Notes: generated by a model not told the origin, from the letters alone. DNA of 64,000 nucleotides from Luidia sarsii (GCA_949987565.1 OX465104.1:4273052-4337051), one strand, 5' to 3'; shown: positions 16,620-27,650, counted from the first letter of the stretch. A program made the numbers and translations.

Positions 16620-18330
16620 ATAGCTATGCAAAGATATAATAGAAGTCTTGTGCAGCAAAAGAGCCGAGAGACAGAGAGACATAAAGAGACAGAGAGATAG
16701 AGCAATAGAACGATAGAGCGGTAGATAAAAACACAGACAGACCGATACTGGGAGACTGAGAGGTGGGCGATAGAGAGAGACAGGGAGATACTGAGAGACA
16801 GAGAGATAGAACGATAGAGCGATAGAAAAGACAGAGAGAGAGACACGTGAGAGACTGAGAGACAGAGAGATGGGAAATAGAGAGAAACAGAGAGACAGAG
16901 AGGTGGGGATAGAGAGAGACAGAGAGACAGAGAGAGACTGATAGACAGAGAGATGGGTGATAGAAAGAAACAGGGAGAGACTGAGAGACAGAGACAGAGA
17001 GATAGAACGATAGAGCGATAGAAAAGACAGAGATAGAGACACGTGCGAGACTGAGAGACAGAGAGATGGGAAATAGAGAGAAACAGAGAGACAGAGAGGT
17101 GGGGATAGAGAGAGACAGAGAGACAGAGAGAGACTGAGAGACAGAGAGATGGGTGATAGAAAGAAACAGGGAGAGACTGAGAGACAGAGACAGAGAGATA
17201 GAACGATAGAGTGATAGAAAAGACAGAGAGACACGTGAGAGACCGAGAGACAGAGAGATGGGAAATAGAGAGAAACAGAGAGACAGAGAGGTGGGGGATA
17301 GAGAGAGAGACAGAGAGACAGAGAGAGACTGAGAGACAGAGAGATGGGTGATACAAAGAAACAGGGAGAGACTGAGAGACAGAGACAGAGAGACAGAGAG
17401 ATAGAACGATAGAGCGATAGAAAAGACACAGATAGAGAGAGACACGTGAGAGATTGAGAGACAGAGAGATGGGAAGGGAAATAGAGAGAGACAGAGAGAC
17501 AGAGAGGTGGTGGTAGAGAGAGACAGAGAGAGAGAGACAGAGAGAGACTGAGAGACAGGGAGAGAAAGAGACTGAGAGACAGAGAGATAGAACGATAGAG
17601 CGATAGAAAAGACACAGAGAGAGACACGTGAGAGATTGAGAGACAGAGAGATGGGAAGGGAAATAGAGAGAGACAGAGAGACAGAGAGGTGGTGGTAGAG
17701 AGAGACAGAGAGAGAGACAGAGAGAGACTGAGAGACAGGGAGAGAAAGAGACTGAGAGACAGAGAGATGGGCGATAAAGAGAGACAGAGAGATGGGCGAT
17801 AAAGAGAGACAGAGAGAGAGACAGAGAGACAGAGATCTAGATATGGGCGATGGAGAGAGACATAGAGACTGAGAGACAGAGACTGGGAGACAGAGAGACA
17901 GAGACTGAGAGACAGAGAGACAGAGACTGAGAGACAGAGAGACAGAGACTGAGAGACAGAGAGACTGAGACTGAGAGACAGAGCGACTGAGACAGAGAGA
18001 TGGGCGGTGCAGACAGAGACAGAGATGCACAGAGAGACAGAGAGACAATTAGAGACAGTGAGAGGAGAGAAAGAAAAGACGAAGAGGCAAATAACTCGAG
18101 AGACGGAGCAAGGGACAGAGAGTGGCAGAGAGACGCAGGGAGAGAGATCAGGGCAGCGAGGCCGAGAGGCAGGGATTGGGGAGGGAAGGAGGGGTCGAGA
18201 GAGACAGGGAGAGAGGGGGGAGAGAGAGAAGGAGATGTCCAGGGAGGGAGGGATCGAGAGGTAGAGAACTAGAGAAAGGAGGAGAGAGGGAGAAAGGGAG
18301 ATTGATGGATGGGTTTTGTGGGAGCGGGCA
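16620..18330 (+). repeat. Purine-rich (GAGACA)n satellite with about 195-bp higher-order period
   Basis: Nearly all A/G with interspersed C and T. The phrase atagaacgatagagcgatag recurs at about 16806, 17001, 17197, 17401 and 17589, so the simple repeat is organised in units of 188-204 bp. The minus strand gives a 621-residue Ser/Leu open frame, which is composition, not a gene. Confidence 0.95.
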
Positions 18331-18576
18331 ATAGACACAGAGAGGCTACAGATTTGAAGTATGCTGTGGTGGTTGCCAAGTGGTGCACGTTGCAAGGCAT
18401 CACCGTGCCGTTCACGTATACGGCCACGCCGACCCCCGGAGCAGAAAGCTGTTCATCAGTATATCGCCGCTACTGATTATACGCCGAAAAATGGAGTGGG
18501 TGGTGAATCACGGTGGGGGCGATGCGATGCGTTCAGCACGCCAGTACACTACTATCCCCACAGCGCACGTGCGCGC

Positions 18577-18732
18577 ATTATATATAGAGCCGCGGATTGT
18601 TCATTATCATATTATGCGCATGCAGACCGTACCGGCTCCGTCGACTCATCACACACAACCGGAGACACTGCGCCTCGAATCAGTGGAACCGTCTCGGCGG
18701 CAAAATCATCCACGGAGATCGGGATCGCCCAG
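18577..18732 (+). promoter_or_regulatory. Candidate promoter and non-coding first exon of the sialyltransferase gene
   Basis: TATATATA at about 18579-18586 lies in locally GC-rich, CpG-rich sequence. A donor-like cgcccag|gtattt sits at 18732/18733. The first coding exon at 23463 opens with a splice acceptor before its ATG, so an upstream non-coding exon must exist, and this is the best candidate. Inference only. Confidence 0.35.
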
Positions 18733-19760
18733 GTATTTCTTGTTTATCTAAGTCTCCCTCGTTTTTCCCCACTTCCCCTCCCGCCGATCGGACTTCGTCG
18801 TAATTAAGGCAGATGTTTACATTGTCGGCGCTACTCTATTCCGTGTCCACTAGTAATAGTAGTAGTAGTAGTGTGTCTTAGGCTTGATTATTATTTTTAT
18901 TTATTTTTACTACTGGCTCGGCTTTTGAGAGGTTTTTTTTTTTTCTGGGACGCCAAATCTTCAGATCGTCGGTGTCTGTTTGGACGAGCCGGAGGCGATC
19001 ACTTTCCCGATGCAAAATGGCGTGAATGAACGCCACGGGTTAAATACGATCACTGGAAGGTCAACTCGATCGGACCTGTTTATCCCACATCTTTTTTTCG
19101 CTGAAAATGAGGGTGCATTATTAACCCTCCCCCTCCCCCACCCCTCAGCTAATCCTTTCAATCTTAATTTTTGGGGGGTTTTACAAAAGACTGTTGTTTC
19201 AATCGAGTGGTAGGGACTACTCGGGGCGTGAATTGCGACGGAGAACCGCTCAGCGTGAATAGAAATATTTAGGCCTACATAACTATAAGATCTTCTGTTT
19301 TCGGACGTACGTGCTTGTTGAAATAATCATATTCTAAACGATTCTAGGAAGAACTCAAATCATTCGTGATTTCCGCTTGGCCGTTGTTGGCATTGCGTTA
19401 GGCCGTTGTTGCATGACAAGTCAAAAAATGTTTTCGATTAAATGCAAATGAATGAATTTAAAACAAATAGGGCCTAGAATGTCATTTTATGAAGTGGAGG
19501 AAAATCTTTAACGGTGATTCATACATGTTTTTATTTCAATGTTGCAAAAATGTTTCACACATTATCATAAAAGGTTCCTTTATTGAATTTTGAAATCATA
19601 CATCAAACGCGCCATCTTGGCCTTAGCAGCACACAACACTCGAGTGCCGAAATTAATGGTCCATTTCTGGGTTCTTTTTACATGAATATGATATAAAGTG
19701 ATATCCAAAAATGTTGGAAACTGCTTACTGACTAAAATTACCAAAATGCAAATCTTAAAA
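18733..19760 (+). other. Presumed intron 1 of the sialyltransferase, unique part
   Basis: No repeat family or coding signal recognised apart from a short (tag)n at 18855. Confidence 0.4.
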
Positions 19761-20176
19761 TTTAGTGGGCCTGACGTTTCCATCCTATAGCAGGACCTTT
19801 CTCAAAGGCCAAAACAGATACATGTACACGAAGGAAGGAGGAACAGAAAAGAAAAGAAGGATTATCAGAAAGCTGCATGGTGTTAGTCATTACCCTCCTG
19901 GATGTTGAGACCATGTGGTTGAATAGTCCGAAGACGCTTCATCCACATTTTCTCACGGCTAAGACGGACAGTATTACTACGGTGACCTAGTGATTCTATG
20001 GCCAGTACACTCATATCTGATATCGAATGATCAGGGAGATTGAAGTGATACCCAACAGGGGTGTCCATTTTACCGGTTTTGATTGTAGACCTATGGCCAT
20101 ATATACGTTTTTTTAATATAATATAATTTAGGCCCTGGTATAGGATTATTAGGGAAAACGAGAAAATATGCATCAT
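19760..20176 (-). pseudogene. Penelope-like element remnant: GIY-YIG C-terminus plus terminal ribozyme-like motif
   Basis: The minus frame from about 20104 to 19883 reads HRSTIKTGKMDTPVGYHFN, then HSISDMSVLAIE and TIQPHGLN, the conserved end of the GIY-YIG endonuclease of Penelope-like retroelements. The same strand then gives gagaaaggtcctgctatagg and ggaaacgtcaggcc at 19810-19760. This links the dispersed terminal motif to a Penelope element. The RT domain is absent. Confidence 0.8.
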
Positions 20177-20417
20177 AATGTATCAGATAGCTACTGGCAT
20201 TAATAGAGATCAACGTCTACCTAGTGTGATTCTTATCTGAAGAGGTCTAAAACTGTAGGGTCCAATCATTTTCCTAAAAGCCGAGCTTTTCAGCGTTATC
20301 AGCCTGTAGAATCATGTTACAAGGTCAAACTGAAGGGTTGTTGTTCACCTGAAGCAATATTGCTTAATTTAGACATATTAAGGAACACTTAAAGGGATAA
20401 CACAACATAGTATAGGA

Positions 20418-20515
20418 AGGTTTGCGGTGACACCATGTAAGAGGTTTGGTTCTGAAAAGAACCTGAGTGGTAACTCGACGTTTCGACCAGTATGTTCTGG
20501 ACGTCATCAGGAGAA
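20418..20515 (-). mobile_element. Penelope-like terminus with consensus hammerhead boxes
   Basis: Minus strand CTGATGA at 20510-20504, a helix CCAG/CTGG, then GAAACGTC ending at 20477, followed by the family flank gttcttttcagaacc and ggtgtcaccgcaaacc. Confidence 0.7.
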
Positions 20516-20782
20516 TGTCTTGGGCTCGGTGGTGGAACTCCTTATGTACCGGTGGTCGCTGAGGCGGGAAGGCGGGAAAGATAATCCTCTGGGGAGGATT
20601 ATCCTAAGGGGGGCTTAGGTCACTGAGGTGGGAAGGCGGGAAACCCTAAGGGGAGACTGGTGGGGGGGACCTATGGGTGCTCACTGGGGTGTGTCAGAAG
20701 GTGGTGGGGAGGCCGTGGATATAGGTGATCCATAAGTCGGCTAGGGAAGGGGGGGGGGCTTAGACTGGTGTGGGCATGGATA

Positions 20783-21121
20783 ACACAACATTGGTCGAGG
20801 TCAAAAAATAGCATCCATACGTTGTCTGATCCAACATATGCATAGAATAGCACACCTTTGACAATTTCAGCTCAATCTGCCAACCGAGTCTAGAGAAATA
20901 GTGAAAAAAAACGCTTCATTTGTTTCGCGAAAGTGCAGCATTCAACGAATTGTTCCGAAAACAGGTTTAGATTTCGGTGAGACGTAAACGATTTCGTTTA
21001 CTCTTTTGGCAGAAATATTTCAGTGCGAGGTTTCTACTATAACCATCTTCAAACTGTATGAGTTTCATGTAAATCTGTGAACATTTCTGTTTTTCGATTT
21101 CACCAATGTTGTGTAGGGGCT
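20783..21121. mobile_element. piggyBac-like MITE (left end eroded)
   Basis: Ends acacaacattggt and accaatgttgtgtaggggct followed by TTAA (21122-21125). Same family as 32343-32667. Confidence 0.65.
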
Positions 21122-21479
21122 TTAACATGACTGTATCCGATGTGTACATTATATTCAAATCAATGAAACGGGGAAAAACATTTAAAAAAAATCGTAAAAA
21201 CAAATCGATAACGAAAACAGGTTTTAAACGGATTTTGGCCGTTTAATCCTCCCATGGTTTTCATAAAATTTGATTAAGGGAATCTTCAAAAATGCGCAGT
21301 TTACATTTTTTTTCCCAATAAAAAATGCTACTCTTAAACATGGTAGGAACCTTCAGGAATAGCGAGACTTGTCAAGTTTAATTTCTTTGCATTCTTGCGT
21401 CCTTTCGTTAAAAATTTGTCGGTAAAGGTTGATGTACTCTCCTTGCATGCTTCCAAATAATCATCAATTTAACCTTTTC

Positions 21480-22974
21480 CAGATTGTATTTTATTCTTGG
21501 CTGGCAGAGTGACTGGCTAGCAGGCTGGCATGCTGTCTGTCTGCCTGGTTGGCAGGCTGGAATGCTGTCTGTCTGCCTGGTTGGCTGGCTGGCTGTCTGT
21601 CTGCCTGGTTGGCTGGCTGGCTGTCTGTCTGCCTGGTTGGCTGGCTGGCTGTCTGTCTGCCTGGTTGGCTGGCTGGCTGTCTGTCTGCCTGGTTGGCTGG
21701 CTGCTGGCTGGCTGGTTGGCTGGCTGTCTGTCTGCCTAGTTGGCTGGCTGGCTGTCTGTCTGCCTGGTTGGCTAGCTGGCTGGCTGGCTGAGTGACTGGC
21801 TAGCTGGCTGGCTGGCTGTCTGTCTGCCTGGTTGGCTGGCTGCTGGCTGGCTGCCTGGTTGGCTAGCTGGCTGGCTGGCTGAGTGACTGGCTAGCTGGCT
21901 GGCTGGCTGTCTGTCTGCCTGGTTGGCTGGCTGCTGGCTGGCTGCCTGGTTGGCTAGCTGGCTGGCTGGCTGAGTGACTGGCTAGCTGGCTGGCTGGCTG
22001 TCTGTCTGCCTGGTTGGCTGGCTGCTGGCTGGCTGCCTGGTTGGCTAGCTGGCTGGCTGGCTGAGTGACTGGCTAGCTGGCTGGCTGGCTGTCTGTCTGC
22101 CTGGTTGGCTGGCTGGCTGTCTGTCTGCCTGGTTGGCTGGCTGCTGGCTGGCTGGTTGGCTGGCTGTCTGTCTGCCTAGTTGGCTGGCTGGCTGTCTGTC
22201 TGCCTGGTTGGCTAGCTGGCTGGCTGGCTGAGTGACTGGCTAGCTGGCTGGCTGGCTGTCTGTCTGCCTGGTTGGCTGGCTGCTGGCTGGCTGCCTGGTT
22301 GGCTAGCTGGCTGGCTGGCTGAGTGACTGGCTAGCTGGCTGGCTGGCTGTCTGTCTGCCTGGTTGGCTGGCTGGCTGTCTGTCTGCCTGGTTGGCTGGCT
22401 GCTGGCTGGCTGCCTGGTTGGCTAGCTGGCTGGCTGGCTGAGTGACTGGCTAGCTGGCTGGCTGGCTGTCTGTCTGCCTGGTTGGCTGGCTGCTGGCTGG
22501 CTGCCTGGTTGGCTAGCTGGCTGGCTGGCTGAGTGACTGGCTAGCTGGCTGGCTGGCTGTCTGTCTGCCTGGTTGGCTGGCTGCTGGCTGGCTGCCTGGT
22601 TGGCTAGCTGGCTGGCTGGCTGAGTGACTGGCTAGCTGGCTGGCTGGCTGGCTGTCTGCCTGGTTGGCTGGCTGCTGGCTGGCTGCCTGGTTGGCTAGCT
22701 GGCTGGCTGGCTGAGTGACTGGCTAGCTGGCTGGCTGGCTGTCTGTATGCCTGGTTGGCTGGCTGCTGGCTGGCTGGTTGGCTGGTTGGATGGTTGGATG
22801 GATGGATAGATGGCTGGCCGGCTGGAGGCTGGCTGGTTGGCTGGCTGTTTGGTCGGCTGGCTGGCTGGCTGGCTGGCTGGTTGGCTGGTTGGCTGACTGG
22901 CTGGCTGGTTGGCTGGATGGTTGGCTGGCTGGCTGGTTGGCTGGTTGGTTGGTTGGCTGGCTGGCAGGCTGGCA

Positions 22975-23020
<46 letters not shown>

Positions 23021-23047
23021 TTGGCTGGTTGGCTGACTGGCTGGTTT

Positions 23048-23096
<49 letters not shown>

Positions 23097-23415
23097 TTGG
23101 CTGGTTGGCTGGCTCGCTGGCTGGTTGGCTGGATGGTTGGCTGGCTGGCTGGTTGGCTGGTTGGCTGGTTGGTTGGTTGGCTGGCTGGCAGGCTGGCAGG
23201 CTGGCTGACTGACTGACTGACTGACTGACTGGCTGACTGGCTGACTGGCTGGCTGGTTGGCTGGTTGGTTGGATGGATAGATGGCTGTTGGCTCTCTGTC
23301 TGGTTGGTTGGCTGGCTGGCCAACTGTCTGTCAGTCTGTCTGTCTGTCTGTCTGGCTGGCTGGCTGGCCGGTCGTCTGGCTGGCTAGCTAGCTAGCTAGC
23401 TGGCTAGCTGGCTAC
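21480..23415 (+). repeat. CTGG satellite with about 91-bp higher-order units
   Basis: Tandem ctgg/gctggctgg over 1.9 kb. The phrase gagtgactggctagctgg recurs near 21790, 21881, 21972, 22063, 22230, 22321, 22440, 22531, 22622 and 22713, mostly 91 bp apart. From about 22755 it becomes simple tggctggctgg with ttgg variants. It ends about 50 bp before the acceptor at 23462. Both strands stay open in several frames, artefactually. Confidence 0.97.
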
Positions 23416-23462
23416 ATAACTGATTACGTTTGTGTTCATTCCCCTTGTCTTTCCATCTCAAG

Positions 23463-23703
23463 GCCACCAGATGAGGCGAATACGGGTCCTCCCTGCCTGT
23501 GTGACCGGCACGGTTCTATCCCTCTTCTTACTGACCATCCCAATCCTCAAACTCCTCTCCGTCCACGATAGTCACGCTCAGAGGTCGGGCAACGCTCAGT
23601 CCAATATCTGGCAAATTGCAGCAGCTTTCTACTTCAACAGGGACGCCAGAAGGTCTTCCGGCTGGGCGGAGGTCACGCTGAATTGTCAATATATCTGCGA
23701 CAA
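23463..23703 (+). CDS. Sialyltransferase exon: start codon, membrane anchor and stem
   Basis: Acceptor ctcaag ends at 23462; ATG at 23471 in context caccagATGa; donor GTAAGT at 23704. Encodes the cytoplasmic tail, anchor (TGTVLSLFLLTIPILKLL) and stem ending NCQYICD. An open frame reaches further upstream, but only across the acceptor. Confidence 0.88.
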
Positions 23704-26700
23704 GTAAGTGAAGGCCACATTCATGTCTTCATCTTCTTCATCTCTTCATCTCTTCACGTCCTCCCACTCTTCCTTCACATCCTCCTGCTCATCATTCTCT
23801 TCCCCACTCCCTCTTCTGGTCCTCTTCCTCGCAGTCTTCTTCCTCCTTCTCCTTCCTCTTCCAAACATAATTTTGATCCCATTTGCCAAATATCTTTTTC
23901 TTTAAAAACTGTCTTTTTTCGTCTTCTTTTCCTTCTCCTCCTTATCCTTCACCTTCTTCCCTCCTTCTTCTGCTACTCTCTTCTCCCTCTTCCTTCTCCA
24001 CCTCCTTCTCCTTCTCCTTCTCTTCTGATTCTCATCCTCTTTCTTCTCCTCCTTCTTCTCTTCCTTCTCCTTCTCCTCCTCATTCTCCTGCTCCTTATCC
24101 TTCTCCTCTCCCTCCTCCTTCTCCTGCTCCTTCTCCTCCTTCTGATTCTCCTCATCCTTCTTCTTCTCCTCCTTCTTCTTCTCCTCCTCCTTCTCCTCAT
24201 TCTCCTCCTCCTGCTTTTTCTCCTCTTTCTTCTTCTCCTCCTTCTCATCCAGCTTCTCATTCTCCTTCTCCTCTTCATTTTCCTTTTCCTCCTCATTCTC
24301 CTACTCCTTCTCCTTCTCCTTCTCCTTCTCCTTCTCCTTCTCCATCTCCTTCCCCTTCTCCTCCTTCTCCCCCTTCTCCTCAGACCTCCTCTTCTCCTCT
24401 TTCTCCTCCTCCTTCTCCTTATTCTGCTCCTCCGTCTTCTTCTCTTTCTTCTCCTTCTCTTACTTCTCCTTACTTCCTACTTCTCCCTTTCTTTATTCTC
24501 CTTCCCTCCTCCTCTTCCTCATCCTTCTTCTTGTGCTCCTCCGTCTTCTTCTCTTTCTTCTCCTTCTCCTTCTTCTCCTTCTCCTTCTCCTTACTTCCTA
24601 CTTCTCCTTCTCATTCCCATTTCACTCTCCCCTCTCTTCGTCGTCCCTCAGACGGTCGCCCGGTATCTGCGTCCCCCTCGAGCTCGCCATCTTCGTCTAC
24701 CGCGACGATGTCCTCACGGAAGCGCACACCTACGACCGCTCCTACCCCGTGCTCCGCGTCCCGGTGGCGGCCATCTCCAGCGGTCCCACCCCGCCTGTGG
24801 CCGCGGCTGTCCTGCCGGCCAGCGTGTCGCTGGACCGGTGCTTCCTGCCCGAGCACTTCCCGGACGTGTCCATGATCGCCCGCCAGAGACGCTGCGCCGT
24901 GGTGGGCAATGGCGGCGTCTTGGCCGGCAGCGGGTGCGGGCCCGAGATCGACGCTCACGACTTCGTGGTGCGGGCCAACATCCCGCCGCTGGCCGGCTAC
25001 CGGAGCGACGTCGGCCGCTCGGCCCACCTCTCCGCCTTCAACACCGTCACCCTGGTCAATCTCCATCGCAGTCTGGTCGGCGGCGGCACGAACACGCAGA
25101 GGGCGGTGCTCGCTCGCTATCTGAGGTACTTCCAGAGCCTGGACGAGACCACGCTGTGGTATCTGAAGACGCTCCGGGATCCGTACGACCGAATGTTCCG
25201 GGAGGTGACGCAGTATCTGAGACAGAAAGCTAACGGTACCAAGATTCACTTCGCTTACAGCTGGGACCCTATCCATATAGAAGAGTAAGTCCTTTGACAA
25301 ATCGCGTGACTTTGATCACCCTTTATACTTAGCTCCTTTGTTGTTGAAAAAAAGGGGAAATTGCTGAAAGATTCATGAAGAGGTGACAGAGTATCTGCAA
25401 ACTAAATAGATTAGTATGTTGTTTGCAGCTGAATGAAAGCAGGGTATCGTGATCCCTGGAGATATACCGGTTCGGCAGTTCACGGTTGAATCCTTCTGAC
25501 TGGCGCCCCCACCCAGGCAAAGACTAGTCGACAATTTGGCCATTTTTTTTTTCTCAATTTCTTCAAAAGTTCCCAGTCAGTTTTTCCTTGGTTTGTTGGC
25601 AACTTCAAGTAGAACGTTATATTTTCCAACTTCAATGATCACAATCACTCAAACACGATTGATTAGCCACTATGGATTGCTTTTTTTTGTATCGACCATC
25701 AAAGACGTCACAAGTGTCCCACCAATGAGCAGTGCGTATCCCATGACAACGGATGAAACCAATTTCCAATCAGGACGGCCAAAGCACAACCACGGACCAC
25801 TCTCAGCAATTCAAATCTTCCTTTTTTTGTATCCAGTCGAAACTCATTATTTTCAGAGGACTGATTTTGGATTCAGATTTGGCCATAGATTTGCTTCGAC
25901 GGAGCTCAATGTTCGTTTACGAAATGAAGGCTTCGGTCACAATTTCTCCTACCCGTTATAATATCACAGACACATCTAAAAACAAGCGTTTGGCCCCAGG
26001 TTCTTGGTAGTCCGAGTAACTTGGACCCGCCAAGTCACCCTTTTTTATCGAAATTTTGAGGGTCGGTGACTATTCCAAATTTCGATAACAAAAGAGTGAC
26101 TTATCGGGTCCAAGTTACTCGGACTAGGTTCTTGATACGGTGAATACCCTGTACCTATCAAGCCAACAAACCCGTTATAATAATATCACAGGCATCCAAA
26201 AACAAGCGTTTTGCCACGATTTATTGGGGAATACCCTGTACCTATCAAGCCAACGAACCTTCAAATTCGGCGACAAACCACAACCTGGGTTTTTAGGGTT
26301 TTGCCAGACAGAGACGAAACCCGGGCTCAGGCTTCGTCTCTGTCTGACAAAACCTGAAAATCCAGGTTTTTGTTTCCGTATTTGAAGGTTTGTTGGCTTG
26401 CTAGGTACAGGGTATTCACCATAACAAACTAGGGCCAAACGCTTGTTTATAGACGCCTGTGATATAACTGTAACGAGAAAGATAAATAATGACCGAAGCC
26501 TAAGCCTGAGCCTAAGCCTTCATTTCGAAAACAGCCTAAAAGCCTTCATTTCGAAAACGGGCTTGGATTCAGATTTGGCCATTGATTTGCTTCGATACAC
26601 AACTGAAAGTGTTTTCCCGCCCCGCCATGTTTGTCTGTTTGTTTCTCGTTTCTCTGAGTGATAACTCTATAGGAAGGTTTGCGGTGACACCATGTATAAG

Positions 26701-27143
26701 GTCTCTTAAAGAAGAGGTGTGGTTCTGAAAAGAACCAGAGTGGTAACTCCTGAGTGGAACCACTCAGGGTCTTGTCAGAACCACACCTCTTCTTTAAGAG
26801 ACCTTATACATGGTGTCACCGCAAACCTTTCCTATATCGTTTGTTTCTCGTGTCTCTGCTCCGCTATAGGATGTGGGACCTTGAAGCCACGGGAACGCTG
26901 GGCTTCGACATGTACGCCGTGGCGCGCACCTTCTGCGACAACATCACTCTGTACGGGTTCTTCCCCTTCCGCGAGGACCGGTCCGGCCGGAGAATCCCGC
27001 ACCACTACTTCGAAGACATGGCCTTCGACTACAAGAGCAAGATGCACAACTTCCTCCTCGAGCACCGGCGCCTCAAGGAGTTGGAGACGAAAGGGGAGCT
27101 CCGACTCGTCACGACCAAGTGCAAACCGAAGACAGACGAGTGA
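23463..27143 (+). CDS. ST8Sia-family alpha-2,8-sialyltransferase (three coding exons)
   Basis: Transfers sialic acid from CMP-sialic acid to sialylated glycans in the Golgi. Exons: 23463-23703 (ATG at 23471), 24652-25284, 26870-27143; coding length 1140 nt, 379 residues, phase closed at both junctions. Type II topology: MRRIRVLPA precedes one hydrophobic anchor (residues about 9-30). L motif: residues 159-208, starting CAVVGNGGVLAGSGCG and including RANIPPLAG. S motif: about 296-322, ending ARTFCDNITLYGFFPF. Motif III: HHYFE at 333-337. Motif VS: H348 and E353. The near-terminal Cys373 is typical of ST8Sia. Two potential N-glycosylation sites (NGT, NIT). The L-motif wording fits ST8Sia rather than ST3Gal/ST6; the member (I-VI) cannot be decided. 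Introns 1 and 2 are almost entirely simple repeats. Confidence 0.93.
23710..24645 (+). repeat. Polypyrimidine (CTT/CTC)n tract filling intron 2
   Basis: About 0.93 kb almost entirely C and T on the plus strand, running directly into the acceptor at 24651. Long polypurine/polypyrimidine mirror tracts can form triplex DNA. The Leu/Ser/Pro-rich ORFs here are composition. Confidence 0.97.
24652..25284 (+). CDS. Sialyltransferase exon: sialylmotif L
   Basis: Begins by completing a Lys codon, then RSPGICVPLELAIFVY. Contains RQRRCAVVGNGGVLAGSGCG and DVGRSAHLSAFN. Ends SWDPIHIEE across donor GTAAGT (25285). GC-rich unlike its surroundings. Confidence 0.94.
25400..25612 (+). mobile_element. SINE lacking its tRNA-like part
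   Basis: The family 5' region (gtgatccctggagatatacc, ctggcgcccccaccc) joins directly to the tail (ttcaaaagttcccagtcag), with the A/B-box segment deleted. Confidence 0.7.
26007..26126. mobile_element. 120-bp hAT-like MITE with 8-bp target duplication
   Basis: Inverted ends TAGTCCGAGTAACTTGGACC. GGTTCTTG is duplicated at 25999-26006 and 26127-26134. An 8-bp duplication and TAG-type end fit hAT. Confidence 0.85.
26245..26525. mobile_element. MITE-like repeat with GGCTTAGGCTC-type ends, copy 1
   Basis: Contains caggcttcgtctctgtctga, tttgaaggtttgttggcttg and cctaagcctgagcctaagcc. Shared with 43904-44120. Boundaries are blurred by an inverted partial copy at 26140-26330. Confidence 0.55.
26668..26837. 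mobile_element. Inverted pair of Penelope-type termini (hairpin) before the last sialyltransferase exon
   Basis: Two arms of about 75 bp: tataggaaggtttgcggtga, then gtctcttaaagaagaggtgt, mirrored to cctatat. The host sequence gtttgtttctcgt.tctctg and ctatagg occurs on both sides (about 26640-26670 and 26838-26870). The insertion therefore appears flanked by a roughly 30-bp duplication that includes the splice acceptor. Confidence 0.8.
26870..27143 (+). CDS. Sialyltransferase last exon: sialylmotifs S, III and VS
   Basis: Acceptor gctatag ends at 26869 and the first base completes a Glu codon. Reads MWDLEATGTLGFDMYAVART, then FCDNITLYGFFPF, IPHHYFED, MHNFLLEH and LVTTKC; TGA at 27141-27143. 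Confidence 0.94.
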
Positions 27144-27254
27144 AAATGAGGACTATTAGGGGGGGACAAGGAGCACTCTCTGTCGTCAGAACATTTTTTT
27201 TCAGAGGACGAGCGGAGATTCGTCCGAACGGCCTCTCGTCTCTAGACCCATTAC

Positions 27255-27532
27255 CCGGGCTTTTTTTTCTTCTTCTTCTAAAACCAAAGGTTTCGGCTCC
27301 GGCTTCGTCTCTGTTATCCTAAAGCTGAAAACACAGGTTGGAGTTCTTTGTTGAAGTTGAAGCTTTTAGACTCAAAATGCAGTGTAACATTGACAAACAA
27401 AAACGAAGCCAAAGGCCTCCCGTTTTTTACGACTTGCTCTTGAAAACGGACGACACAAAGAAAGGCCCGAGAAGCCGGAGCCTAAGCCTAAGCCGGAGCC
27501 TGAGCCTAAGCCGGGTTTTGGGAAAGGGGCCC
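27255..27532. mobile_element. CCCGGCTTAGGCTC-ended MITE, copy 1
   Basis: Shares the core ggttggagttctttgttgaa, cgcagtgtaacatt and the end agcctaagccgggttttggg with 37031-37280 and 44145-44397. The left end is eroded. Confidence 0.7.
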
Positions 27533-27650
27533 TGGTACGGTATGGGAGAGCCTCGGACAAAACCCCGCATGCGCAAATCTTGTGTCACGTGCTCAGAAAC
27601 GATTGCGCATGCTTACGAAGAAGCGCTGTATGTGGAGCTAGTGTATATAA

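Noticed and set aside
16530..18395. 621-residue minus-strand open frame rich in Ser and Leu
   Set aside because: It is the complement of the GAGACA satellite; the other minus frame is equally open and similar in composition.
22604..23323. 239-residue Gln/Pro/Ser repeat ORF and several Gly-Trp-Leu ORFs
   Set aside because: All are frames of the CTGG satellite; no codon bias or start context.
23683..24650. Long Leu/Ser/Pro-rich ORFs resembling a transmembrane protein
   Set aside because: They are frames of the intron 2 pyrimidine tract; only the part after 24652 is coding, in one frame.
260..27143. Functional cluster of UBE2O with a sialyltransferase, echoing human 17q25 where UBE2O lies near ST6GALNAC genes
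   Set aside because: The gene here is ST8Sia-type, not ST6GalNAc, so the resemblance is probably coincidental.
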